In this document: piece by piece, positions 35,198 to 42,957 of the stretch | Layout of the letters: every line of letters starts with the position of its first letter | Numbering within the stretch: position 1 is the first letter of the stretch | NCBI RefSeq assembly: GCF_004698125.1 | Contig: NZ_ML214298.1 | Coordinates: 951,972-1,015,971 of the forward strand | DNA: 64,000 nucleotides | Direction of reading: 5' to 3' | Source: Halosimplex halophilum | GTDB lineage: Archaea > Halobacteriota > Halobacteria > Halobacteriales > Haloarculaceae | Translations under genes and position numbers: made by a program | Notes under the pieces: model-generated | Told to the model about the DNA's origin: nothing | Database searches by the model: none | Seen by the model: only the letters and a program-made list of their open reading frames with translations

Positions 35198-36682
35198 ATG
35201 TCGTACGAGAACCCCGTCCTCCCGGGTTTCCACCCGGACCCGACGGTCTGCCGAGTCGACGATACGTTCTACCTGGCGACCAGTTCCTTCGGGTACGCGC
35301 CCGGCGTCCCGCTGTACCGGAGCCGGAACCTCGCCGACTGGGAACCGATCGGGCACGCGCTGACCCGCGAGTCCCAGCTCCCGCTGGACGAGGCCGGCGC
35401 CTCGGGAGGCATCTTCGCGCCGACGCTGCGCCACCACGAGGGGACCTTCTACCTCGTCACCACGAACGTCAGCGGGGGCGGGCACTTCTTCGTGACCGCC
35501 GAGGACCCCGCGGGGGAGTGGTCGGAGCCGACCTGGGTCGACGCGCCGGGGTTCGACCCCGATCTCTTCTGGGACGAGGGGACCTGCTATTTCACCTACC
35601 ACGTCGACGACCCGGACGCGCCCGTCCAGCAGGCCGAAATCGACCCGGAGACGGGCGAACTCGGCGAGTCCCACACGGTCTGGACGGGGTACCGGGACCC
35701 CTACGCCGAGGCGCCGCACGTCTACGAGCGCGACGGCACCTACTACCTGCTCGCCGCGGAGGGCGGCACCCACGCCGGCCACATGGTCGTCGCGGCGCGG
35801 GCCGACGACCCGACCGGGCCGTACGAACCGCACCCGGACAACCCGGTCCTCACCCACTGGGGGCGGCCGCGCGACGCGATCAGGGCCGTCGGCCACGCCG
35901 ACCTCGTGCGGGACGGCGACGGGCAGTGGTGGCTGGTCTGCCTGGGGATCCGCCAGCACAGCATGTGGCCGCGCTACCACCACCTCGGCCGCGAGACGTT
36001 CCTCGCGCCCGTCTCCTGGGAGGACGGGTGGCCGGTGGTCAACGGCGGGGAGCCCATCGAGACGGAGATGGCGGCGCCGCTCCCCGGCGAGCGGCGGACG
36101 GAGCCGACGGCCGTCGAACGCACGGAGACGACCTTCGACGGCGGTCTGGGCGTCGAGTGGCAGTTCCGCGGCCACCCGGATCGCGAGCGCTTCGAGACGG
36201 GCGCGGAGGGCCTCACCCTCCACGGGGGTCCGGAGACGCTGGACGAACCGGGCGCCACGTTCGTCGGCCGGCGACAGACGGCCTTCGACTGTCGCGCCGA
36301 GGCGACGCTCGCGTTCGACCCCGCCGAGGGCGAGGAGGCCGGCCTGGCCGTCTTCGCGAACGACCGCCACCACTACCAGGTAGGCGTCACGCGACGCGAC
36401 GGCCGCCGGGAGGCCGTCGTCCGACTCCGGATCGGCGACGCGACGGACGTGGTCGCGCGCAGGCCGGTCGGCGCGAGAGCCGACCTCGCGGTGGCGGCCG
36501 AGACCGAACGGTACCGGTTCCTCGCGGACGGGGACGAACTCGCGACGGCGTCGACGCGGTACGTCTCGACGGAGGTGGCCGACGGATTCCTGGGCGTCAC
36601 GGTCGGCCCGTACGCCACCGGTCGCGGACGGACCTGCGAGGACCCCGCCCTGGTCGAGCAGTTCGTCTACGAATCGCTGTAA
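35198..36682 (+). CDS. Glycoside hydrolase family 43 protein (beta-xylosidase/arabinofuranosidase-like)
   Basis: 494 aa. The five-blade propeller starts with NPVLPGFHPDP, where Asp14 is the general base; FDPDLFWDEG holds the modulating Asp and EAPHVYERDGTYYLL the general acid Glu. A C-terminal beta sandwich (about 320-494) is typical of bacterial beta-xylosidases. There is no signal peptide, so it should act on imported oligosaccharides inside the cell. Such genes are uncommon in haloarchaea and suggest use of plant hemicellulose. ATG 35198 chosen from the conserved start. Confidence 0.9.
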   Translation: MSYENPVLPGFHPDPTVCRVDDTFYLATSSFGYAPGVPLYRSRNLADWEPIGHALTRESQLPLDEAGASGGIFAPTLRHHEGTFYLVTTNVSGGGHFFVTAEDPAGEWSEPTWVDAPGFDPDLFWDEGTCYFTYHVDDPDAPVQQAEIDPETGELGESHTVWTGYRDPYAEAPHVYERDGTYYLLAAEGGTHAGHMVVAARADDPTGPYEPHPDNPVLTHWGRPRDAIRAVGHADLVRDGDGQWWLVCLGIRQHSMWPRYHHLGRETFLAPVSWEDGWPVVNGGEPIETEMAAPLPGERRTEPTAVERTETTFDGGLGVEWQFRGHPDRERFETGAEGLTLHGGPETLDEPGATFVGRRQTAFDCRAEATLAFDPAEGEEAGLAVFANDRHHYQVGVTRRDGRREAVVRLRIGDATDVVARRPVGARADLAVAAETERYRFLADGDELATASTRYVSTEVADGFLGVTVGPYATGRGRTCEDPALVEQFVYESL

Positions 36683-36749
36683 GCGGAGTCGGCGCCTCGG
36701 ACCCGCCGGCGGTCGCTCGCCGTGAGCAGTCGTCGGGGCCGGTCCGGGA

Positions 36750-37760
36750 CTACTCCCCGAACCCGAAGACCTCGCGCTGGTTCTCGAACACGACCCGCCG
36801 GATGTCCGCGGGGTCGATCCCGTAGCGGTACAGTTCGAATATCGCTCGCTTGAGCGCGAAGGGGTCCGTTCTGAGGACGTTCGCGCAGTCGGTGTCGACC
36901 ATGACCCGGTCGGGGCCCCAGCGGTCGATGGCGTCGGCAACGTCCGCCGCGTCGACGCCGACCAGCCAGGAGTGGCCGATGGTGAAACTCGCGTAGCAGT
37001 CGGTCTCCTCCATGAGGTACTCGATGTTGTCTGGATCGGCGTGGGAGGCGACGACCCGTTCCTCGGACAGTCCGGCGTCGTTGGCGGCTTCCACGTCGAT
37101 CTTCACGGCTTCCAGGTGCGGGTTCTCGCCCTCGATGACGGGCTCCTGCCCGAGCGCGGTGTTCTTCTCGTAGCCGGGGGTGCCGCCGGTCGGCCGAGTG
37201 TACTCCCGTTTCGAGTCCGTCCCGGTGTTGGGCGTGTGGAGGATGACCGGCAGGTCGTGGTCGGCCGCCAGCGCCATCTGGGCCTCGACGACGGCACGCT
37301 GCTCGTCCAGGCCCCAGGCCTCCGCGTGCTGGGCGGGCGTGACGCCCGTCTCGCCGACCGTGACGACCTCGTCGAGTTCGCAGTAGTCGGCCATCGCGTC
37401 GAGCAGCTCGTCGGGGTTCTCGATGCGGACGCCGGTGTGGATGCCCAGCCCGAGTTTCGCCTCGAAGAAGTGGTCGCGCTCGATGGCCGCCCGGCGGTTG
37501 ATCGCGTCGTCCCAGAGGTAGCGCACGTCCTCGGCGCGGACGGGCTTGTATGGGGTCCAGTGGTACCCCGAGGAGACCATGATCATCCCCTCGCAGCCCG
37601 ACAGCGCGTAGCGCTCGCGGTCGGCCCACGAGAGCGTGTGGGCGTGGTTGTGCGCGTCGATCCACGGCAGGTTCAGCAGTTCCGTCGGCGGGTCGACCCG
37701 GTCGGCGTCGTCGAGATACGACGCGTCGGTCGGCCGCCGCGTCGGCTGTGGTCGTGTCAT
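36750..37760 (-). CDS. TatD-like metal-dependent hydrolase
   Basis: 336 aa TIM barrel. The N-terminal metal pair is in WIDAHNHAHTLS, followed by VVTVGETGVTP with the bridging Glu, LPVILHTPNTG, VVASHADPDNIEYL and a late MVDTDCANVL. It is related to TatD but the loop sequences differ, so the activity may be a hydrolase and not a nuclease. Start 37760 was chosen because upstream residues look random. It is divergent from the Asp-box protein; operator site D lies in the shared 195-bp region. Confidence 0.85.
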   Translation of the reverse strand: MTRPQPTRRPTDASYLDDADRVDPPTELLNLPWIDAHNHAHTLSWADRERYALSGCEGMIMVSSGYHWTPYKPVRAEDVRYLWDDAINRRAAIERDHFFEAKLGLGIHTGVRIENPDELLDAMADYCELDEVVTVGETGVTPAQHAEAWGLDEQRAVVEAQMALAADHDLPVILHTPNTGTDSKREYTRPTGGTPGYEKNTALGQEPVIEGENPHLEAVKIDVEAANDAGLSEERVVASHADPDNIEYLMEETDCYASFTIGHSWLVGVDAADVADAIDRWGPDRVMVDTDCANVLRTDPFALKRAIFELYRYGIDPADIRRVVFENQREVFGFGE

Positions 37761-37905
37761 AGTGGTGTGGTGGTCGTCCGGCTTGCGCGGCGGTCGCACG
37801 CCGCGCTCGGCGGTCGCCCGGTCCGCTCGCCGGTCCTCCGGCAGCGGGCGAGTCGCCGCGCGGGTGTCGCCTCTCCCGTCCCTTCGCTCGCCTCGCACTT
37901 AGCGT

Positions 37906-37921
37906 TTTACAGCCTGGTAAA
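37906..37921. promoter_or_regulatory. TetR-type operator, site D
   Basis: TTTACAGCCTGGTAAA matches TTTACC-N4-GGTAAA with one changed base. It sits 2 bp upstream of CTTTATG (37923-37929), the TATA-like element of the leaderless gene starting at 37956, so it covers the BRE where TFB binds. Confidence 0.78.
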
Positions 37922-37955
37922 CCTTTATGAGCGGCCGATCCTTTTGTGGTACTGT

Positions 37956-38996
37956 ATGACACTGTTGATCGGGACAGACGCGGGACTGCACCGGGTCGAC
38001 GACCTGCCGTTCGACGAGGGCGAGGCCGAGCGGGTGCTCGACTGCGGGGTGGTGACGGCGGTGAAGACCTTCGACGCCGTCGACGGCGTGTTCGTCGCCG
38101 CCTCCGAGGGAGCGTATCGGTCGACCGACGGCGGCGACACGTGGGAGGATCTCGGGGTGCCCATCGGCGACCGCTTCTGGCACGCCGGGACGAGCGAGGT
38201 GTGGTCGATCCTCGGGACCGACGACGCGCTCTACGCCGGCACGAACGACCCCTACGTCTTCCGCTCGACCGACGAGGGCGAGACGTGGTCGGAACTGAAG
38301 GGCTTCCGTGACCTCCCGTCGCGGGGCCACTGGGAGTCGCCCATCGACCCCCACTACGCGCGACTGCGGGTGCTCGAACAGGTACCGGGTCGCCCCGAGC
38401 GACTGATCGCGGGCGTCGAGGCCGGCGGCATCCACCTCAGCGACGACGGCGGCCAGACCTGGACGGACAGGCGGGACACCATCGTCGACGACGTGCATCA
38501 GGTACTCCCCATCTCGGAGGACGTGTGGCTGGCGACGACCGGGTACCTCGACCACAACCTGGAGAACCTGGGACTGGGCCACGCCGTCGGGGAGGGGGGC
38601 CTCTGGCGGACGGTCGACGCCGGCGACTCCTGGACCCGCCTCGACAGGGGCAACGACTTCTCGTACATCCGGCGGGTGTTCGTCCACGACGGCCGGGTGT
38701 TCTTCTGCGGCGGCGAGGAGGCCCCGCCCGCGTGGGTCGAGGACGAACACGAGGTGGCGCTGTTCGAGTCGACCAACTTCGGCCGCGACTTCGAGCGGGT
38801 GGCGTTCCCCGGCGAACCACACGAGGTGATCGAGACCTGGGCAGTCTACGAGGGGAGCGTCGTCTGCGGGTCGGGGCTGTTCGACGTGCCCGACGCCCGC
38901 GACGACGTGCGCGGCCGGGTCATGCGCCGGACCGACGGCGAGTACGAGACCGTCGGCCGCGTCGACGCCAACGTCAGCCGGATCGAGGCGATCTGA
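37956..38996 (+). CDS. Asp-box beta-propeller protein (sialidase-fold, BNR repeats)
   Basis: 346 aa, cytoplasmic. Four Asp-box repeats are visible: STDGGDTW, STDEGETW, SDDGGQTW and TVDAGDSW, each at a beta-hairpin of a propeller blade. The fold is shared by sialidases and photosystem assembly proteins, but no sialidase Arg triad is apparent. It may bind or hydrolyse a ligand of the pathway. A leaderless promoter with operator site D lies upstream, and the DoxX-like gene starts 2 bp after its stop. Confidence 0.85.
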   Translation: MTLLIGTDAGLHRVDDLPFDEGEAERVLDCGVVTAVKTFDAVDGVFVAASEGAYRSTDGGDTWEDLGVPIGDRFWHAGTSEVWSILGTDDALYAGTNDPYVFRSTDEGETWSELKGFRDLPSRGHWESPIDPHYARLRVLEQVPGRPERLIAGVEAGGIHLSDDGGQTWTDRRDTIVDDVHQVLPISEDVWLATTGYLDHNLENLGLGHAVGEGGLWRTVDAGDSWTRLDRGNDFSYIRRVFVHDGRVFFCGGEEAPPAWVEDEHEVALFESTNFGRDFERVAFPGEPHEVIETWAVYEGSVVCGSGLFDVPDARDDVRGRVMRRTDGEYETVGRVDANVSRIEAI

Positions 38997-38998
38997 GT

Positions 38999-39394
38999 AT
39001 GGGGGACGCACAGTCTTCCCCGCCCTCGGCGCTCGGTCGCCTGCTGTACAGCGGGGTACTGGCGTACATGGCACTGGACGGGTTCCGGAACAACGAGAAA
39101 CGCGTCGCGGTCGCCGAGGAGAGCGGCGTCCCGATGCCGGACGTGATGGTCCCGTTCGTCACCGGGATGCTGTTCGTCGCCAACCTCGGGATCGCCCTCT
39201 GGAAGTACCCCCGAGCGTCGGCCGGCGCGCTGGTCGTCTTCTTCCTCGGGACCACGCCCGTCATCCACAACTTCTGGACGATGGAGGGCACGGAGCGCCA
39301 GGGTAACAAGATCAACTTCCTGAAGAACCTCGCCCTGCTCGGCGGCGCCGTCGTCCTCCTCGAGGCGGCCGACCGCCAGCAACGCGAGGAGTGA
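38999..39394 (+). CDS. DoxX-like membrane protein
   Basis: 131 aa with four hydrophobic segments: near residues 11-26, 49-67, 74-89 and 110-124. The start RLLYSGVLAYMALDGFRNNEKRV and the later PVIHNFWTMEG block match the DoxX family of small quinone- or redox-associated membrane proteins. It is the second gene of the transcript that starts at operator site D. DoxX homologues often partner with oxidoreductases; the FAD enzyme gene lies next. Confidence 0.85.
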   Translation: MGDAQSSPPSALGRLLYSGVLAYMALDGFRNNEKRVAVAEESGVPMPDVMVPFVTGMLFVANLGIALWKYPRASAGALVVFFLGTTPVIHNFWTMEGTERQGNKINFLKNLALLGGAVVLLEAADRQQREE

Positions 39395-39472
39395 CCGGCT
39401 GACGGCCTCTCGACACGCCGTTCACGACCGTTCGCAACTACCAGCCAGCCGAACCGGCCGCGATTGCCGGTT

Positions 39473-39488
39473 TTTACTGGATGGTAAA
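39473..39488. promoter_or_regulatory. TetR-type operator, site E
   Basis: TTTACTGGATGGTAAA matches TTTACC-N4-GGTAAA with one changed base, and flanking bases extend the arms to TTTTAC/GTAAAA. It sits 2 bp upstream of CATATC (39490-39495), the TATA-like element about 28 nt before the ATG at 39520. Confidence 0.78.
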
Positions 39489-39519
39489 ACATATCCCGCG
39501 ACGGTCCGCAGGGTCGGGT

Positions 39520-40080
39520 ATGGTAGACGTAGCAGTCGTCGGCGGCGGTCCCGCCGGCCTGAGCGCAGGACTGTACGCGGCGAAAAACGACCTGGAGACC
39601 GTGGTCTTCGACACCGACGAGTCGTGGATGCACAAGGCCCACCTGTTCAACTACCCGGCGATCCGCTCGATCAGCGGCGACGAATTCCTCGAAGTCACCC
39701 GCGGGCAGGTCGAGGACCGGGGCGCCGAGCTCGAAGACGCGGAGGTGACGGCCGTCGAGGCGGACGGCGACGGGTTCGCCGTCCACACCGACGACGAGGA
39801 GCACGCCGCCGACTACGTCGTGCTGGCGACCGGCGGCGACCGGAGCCTAGCCGAGGACCTGGGCTGCGAGTTCACCGACGAGGACGTGGTCGACGTGACC
39901 GTCGACATGGAGACCTCCGTCGACGGCGTCTACGCCACCGGCGCGATGGGTCGCGCCGAGAAGTGGCAGGCCGTCATCGCCGCCGGCGACGGCGCCGCCG
40001 CGGTGCTGGACATCCTCTCGAAGGAGAGAGGCGAGTACTACCACGACTTCGACATGCCGTCGGACGTGCCCGACCTGTAG
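39520..40080 (+). CDS. Minimal FAD-dependent oxidoreductase (thioredoxin-reductase fold)
   Basis: 186 aa. It has the FAD-binding start VDVAVVGGGPAGLSAGLYAAKNDLETVVFD, the ADYVVLATGGD loop and the C-terminal VDMETSVDGVYATGAMGRAEKWQAVIAAGDGAAAV. It is far shorter than thioredoxin reductase (about 300 aa): the NADPH domain and the CxxC pair are absent. It could need a separate electron donor, perhaps with the DoxX-like protein. Start 39520 fits TATA and operator site E. Confidence 0.88.
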   Translation: MVDVAVVGGGPAGLSAGLYAAKNDLETVVFDTDESWMHKAHLFNYPAIRSISGDEFLEVTRGQVEDRGAELEDAEVTAVEADGDGFAVHTDDEEHAADYVVLATGGDRSLAEDLGCEFTDEDVVDVTVDMETSVDGVYATGAMGRAEKWQAVIAAGDGAAAVLDILSKERGEYYHDFDMPSDVPDL

Positions 40081-40186
40081 GTCGACCGTCGCCCCCCGCC
40101 CTCCCTTTCCGTCCCCCCACTCGCCGCCCCATCGGCGCCCCGTACGACCGCCTGGATTTATCATCGTCGTCCGTGAACGTAGCGCC

Positions 40187-40591
40187 ATGACCGATCTCGT
40201 GGTCGGGACGGACACGGTCGAATCGAGCGAGGCGCTGTCGTCGTACCTGCGGCGGGTCGTCGAACCGGAGGACACGATCTACGTCGTCAACTCCCTGGAG
40301 GGCGGCGAGGACACGAGCGGCGACGACGTGCGCGCCGGCGAGGAGGCCATCGAGGCCGTCGTCGACGCCCTGGAGGACCTGGCGGTCACCGTCGAGACCC
40401 ACCAGTTCGTCCGCGGCAACGAACCCGTCGAGGACCTGATGACCTTCGCGGGGGAGGTCGACGCCGACGAGTTCGTCGTCGGCATCCGCAAGCGCACGCC
40501 GGTCGGGAAGGTCGTCTTCGGCTCGACCGGCCAGAACCTCCTGCTCGGGACCGACCGCCCGGTGCGCTGCGTCCCGCTGGTCGAATCGTAG
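40187..40591 (+). CDS. Universal stress protein (UspA family)
   Basis: 134 aa. The Usp pattern is present: DLVVGTDTVESSEALSSYL, TIYVVNSLEGG, and the end VGIRKRTPVGKVVFGSTGQNLLLGTDRPVRCVPLV with the ATP-binding G-S-T-G-Q. Unlike the Usp at 7.3 kb, it is shorter and more acidic, with ATP-loop RKRTPVGKVVFGS typical of a separate haloarchaeal clade. ATTTAT (40156-40161) lies 28 nt before the ATG. Confidence 0.88.
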   Translation: MTDLVVGTDTVESSEALSSYLRRVVEPEDTIYVVNSLEGGEDTSGDDVRAGEEAIEAVVDALEDLAVTVETHQFVRGNEPVEDLMTFAGEVDADEFVVGIRKRTPVGKVVFGSTGQNLLLGTDRPVRCVPLVES

Positions 40592-40721
40592 GGCCCAGCG
40601 CCCGGCGGGCCCGCAACGCGCGGGACGCGTGCGGTCGGCGGCGACGCCGCGCCGCCGAGGCGCCACCAGTCCGCCACAAGACTGATTCCGCGGTTCTTCG
40701 AAGCGGTGGCCACGTCGACAC

Positions 40722-41030
40722 ATGCCCTCCGCCCCCCGGTGGTTCCCGACCGACTGGCAGGTCTGGCACGCGGCGACCCTGGTCTCGCTCGCGATGTGGG
40801 TCCTCGTCTACACGAACCGGTTCCGGCTGATGAGCCGCCTCCAGGCGGTGGCCTGGTCGCTCCACGGGACGGTCCCCGGCGTCCCGCAGGCGAGTATGGA
40901 TCAGGTGCGGCCGGTCGTGGAGGTCCTCGTCGCGATGTGGTTTCCCGTCGCCCTCTGTACGTTCTTCCTCGGGTTCCTCGCGTTCCACGCCGAGGCAGAG
41001 CGGCGCCGCGCGGCCGACGAGGCGCGCTGA
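40722..41030 (+). CDS. Small two-helix membrane protein
   Basis: 102 aa. Hydrophobic segments lie near residues 13-30 (VWHAATLVSLAMWVLVYT) and 67-87 (VEVLVAMWFPVALCTFFLGFLAF). A Trp/Pro-rich N terminus (APRWFPTDWQ) and a charged C-terminal tail follow the usual positive-inside pattern. No family recognised. It stands between uspA and a small helical gene, all on the plus strand. Confidence 0.65.
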   Translation: MPSAPRWFPTDWQVWHAATLVSLAMWVLVYTNRFRLMSRLQAVAWSLHGTVPGVPQASMDQVRPVVEVLVAMWFPVALCTFFLGFLAFHAEAERRRAADEAR

Positions 41031-41087
41031 CCCCGCCCGAAGGCGTTCTCCGCAAGGATTAGGAGGGGCACCCGTGAAGCGTCGGCC

Positions 41088-41351
41088 ATGACACGCGAGA
41101 ACCTCGCGGACGCGAGCACGACACTCGAATCGGCGGCCGACGAGACGAGCGACGACGACGCGGCCGAGCGCCTGTCCAGCCTCGCCGACCAGCTCGACAC
41201 GCTGGCCACCCGCGACCGCGACCCCGACCACGGCCGCCTCGCCCGCATCGAGAACGCGCTCAACGACCTCGAAGACTCCGACGTGGGCGAACAGGTCCAG
41301 TCCGCCCACGAGTCGGTCGTCGCCTTCCGCGAGACCGTCGAGGGCGTCTAG
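41088..41351 (+). CDS. Small acidic helical protein (DUF7553-like)
   Basis: 87 aa, predicted all-helical: MTRENLADASTTLESAADETS, then AERLSSLADQLDTLATRDRDPDHGRLARIENALNDLE. This pattern is common to a conserved haloarchaeal family of about 85-90 aa of unknown function (the DUF number is from memory). It has no cysteines or membrane segment. A long hairpin begins 9 bp after its stop. Confidence 0.7.
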   Translation: MTRENLADASTTLESAADETSDDDAAERLSSLADQLDTLATRDRDPDHGRLARIENALNDLEDSDVGEQVQSAHESVVAFRETVEGV

Positions 41352-41359
41352 GAACCATC

Positions 41360-41422
41360 TTTTTCCCGCCCGGGTTTCCTCGGTCGCCAAAGGCGACCTG
41401 CGGGGAACCCGGGCGGCAAAAA
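41360..41422. repeat. Long hairpin flanked by T5 and A5 tracts
   Basis: TTTTT (41360-41364) and CCGCCCGGGTT (41366-41376) pair perfectly with AACCCGGGCGG (41406-41416) and AAAAA (41418-41422), with only a C/C mismatch between the tracts. Inside, GGTCGCC (41382-41388) pairs with GGCGACC (41392-41398) around an AAA loop. It could act as a terminator for the minus strand (T5 after the stem), an RNA element, or a mobile-element remnant. It marks the left flank of the AT-rich insert. Confidence 0.75.
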
Positions 41423-41566
41423 CATGGGTGAAAAACCGGACGACTCGGTCGCGTCGCTCCCTCGCGTCCGGCGAACCGGCGCTCCGCGCCGGATGCTCAG
41501 TGCAGGTAGTAAACGTAACGTTCAGTACAGCCTGAGGCTTCAACAGAGAAGCAGCTGATGCCGATA

Positions 41567-41575
41567 GGAAATTTC
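41567..41575 (+). promoter_or_regulatory. TATA-like box of the AT-rich lipoprotein gene
   Basis: GGAAATTTC (41567-41575) is an AT-rich palindromic block centred about 33 nt upstream of the ATG at 41604, a position that would suit a leaderless or short-leader transcript. Confidence 0.45.
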
Positions 41576-41603
41576 TTCACTGTTGTCGATTTTGGAGTAC
41601 GAT

Positions 41604-42734
41604 ATGACTGGAGACTGGAGCCGCCGTCGACTTCTCAGAGTACTCTCTCTCGCTGCGGTCGGCTCTACAGTCGGCTGTCAAAATATGGGTGATACTACTT
41701 CACAAACCGTTGGGAGTGAGAGCAGTCCCACCGAAACAACGTCGGGAATATCTCCCGAGACGGACACACCGACGGAGACACCCACTGCTACACCGACGGA
41801 GACAGCGACGGCGACGCCGACTGATACGCCCACTGCCACACCGACTGATTCTGACTCTCTCTACGACCAGTTAGTGGGCAAGACCGCTTCTGAAATCGAA
41901 GTGGGGCAAACACCACAGGAGTACTACGACTCCACAGTCAACGAAGTAGCCAATAGCCACGCTCTCGACATCGACATCGACACAGACCAAGCCTACGAGG
42001 AACAAGTACGAAAAGCCGCTATCGAAGGAGCAAAAATCGGATTCCACTCAGTCAACAGAGACGACTCAACAGACTTCCCAGTCTCCACACACATCACAGC
42101 AATGGCCGCAGTCGTCGAAAACATAGAAGACTTCAATTTTGAAGATGGAAACATAGCAGCAGCACACAGAGTCTACGCAGTCGGTCAACAACCAGGACTC
42201 ATCCTCGAATACACTAATCCAGACACCGACGAACAACACCAAGACCTCCTCACACCAATAGGCGACAGAACCAGCCGAAACCAACACCTCGACACAAACT
42301 GGACAACAGAAAACGACGGATTTTGGAACGACCATCCAGCAGAAAGCCACATTTTAGATGCGAGTGTGTATGAAGCTGGATTTGAACAAATATCCCCTCA
42401 GAACTGGGCAGAACCAGAATCTCCGAAAGAAGAATTCAGTGCAATACCATACAATAGTAATAAAATTGACGTCGGGATTATGCCATATAGCTGGGATGCT
42501 TGGTACGTTGCTGAAGAAAAAGTTACAGAAGGCAACGCGAAGGACTTCTTTGACGATATAACCAAGATAGCGAATGCAATGCCAGCAGGAAACTTCGCAT
42601 TTGGATATGACGAGGAAGCGGATGGGTTCACTGTCGGAGCAGTCTACGACGACAGTGAATACGAAGAGATGAATCCATTCCAGAACTTGGAATGGCCGAG
42701 AGAAGGATCACCCACGACAACAACTTCCTCCTAA
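41604..42734 (+). CDS. Tat lipoprotein in AT-rich, foreign-looking DNA
   Basis: 376 aa. It begins with the twin-Arg signal WSRRRLLRVLSLAAVGSTVGC (lipobox Cys at residue 25) and a Thr/Pro-rich stalk (repeats of PTxTPTxTPT). The folded part has no recognised family. Codons differ strongly from neighbours: many end in A or T, for example runs of aca, caa, gaa around 42060-42350, where the rest of the window uses C or G. The gene is therefore probably imported. ATG 41604 starts the signal peptide. Confidence 0.8.
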   Translation: MTGDWSRRRLLRVLSLAAVGSTVGCQNMGDTTSQTVGSESSPTETTSGISPETDTPTETPTATPTETATATPTDTPTATPTDSDSLYDQLVGKTASEIEVGQTPQEYYDSTVNEVANSHALDIDIDTDQAYEEQVRKAAIEGAKIGFHSVNRDDSTDFPVSTHITAMAAVVENIEDFNFEDGNIAAAHRVYAVGQQPGLILEYTNPDTDEQHQDLLTPIGDRTSRNQHLDTNWTTENDGFWNDHPAESHILDASVYEAGFEQISPQNWAEPESPKEEFSAIPYNSNKIDVGIMPYSWDAWYVAEEKVTEGNAKDFFDDITKIANAMPAGNFAFGYDEEADGFTVGAVYDDSEYEEMNPFQNLEWPREGSPTTTTSS

Positions 42735-42957
42735 TGTTCCCTATCGGGTTGTCTTTGAAGATACCGCCAACCAGAGAGCAACTCGGAAAAATTGATATCC
42801 CGAATTTCTCCTCACCGAATCGCTCAATACGCACGCAGAACAGAGCGAACGACTCGCACGTCGAACGGAAACGGCGGATATCGGACAAGCCAACACCCGA
42901 AGGGGAAAAGAGCGGAAGCCTCGCGGTCTGACAGCACCTCCGAGAAACGGGCCAGAC
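42735..42957. other. AT-rich non-coding tail of the insert
   Basis: 223 bp of lower GC than the surroundings, between the AT-rich lipoprotein gene and the convergent surface-protein gene. Short open frames run through it on both strands but lack a promoter and codon bias, so I call nothing here. GC rises again just before 42960. Confidence 0.5.

Noticed and set aside
34301-36940. Very long open frame on the minus strand opposite the hydrolase and GH43 genes
   Set aside because: In GC-rich haloarchaeal DNA the antisense frame often stays open. The plus-strand genes carry clear family motifs, and the antisense translation is Arg/Gly/Val-rich without domains.
42628-42931. Short open frames on both strands in the AT-rich tail
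   Set aside because: They lack promoters, start signals and family motifs. In AT-rich sequence of this length such frames are expected by chance only in part, so the evidence is too weak to call a gene.
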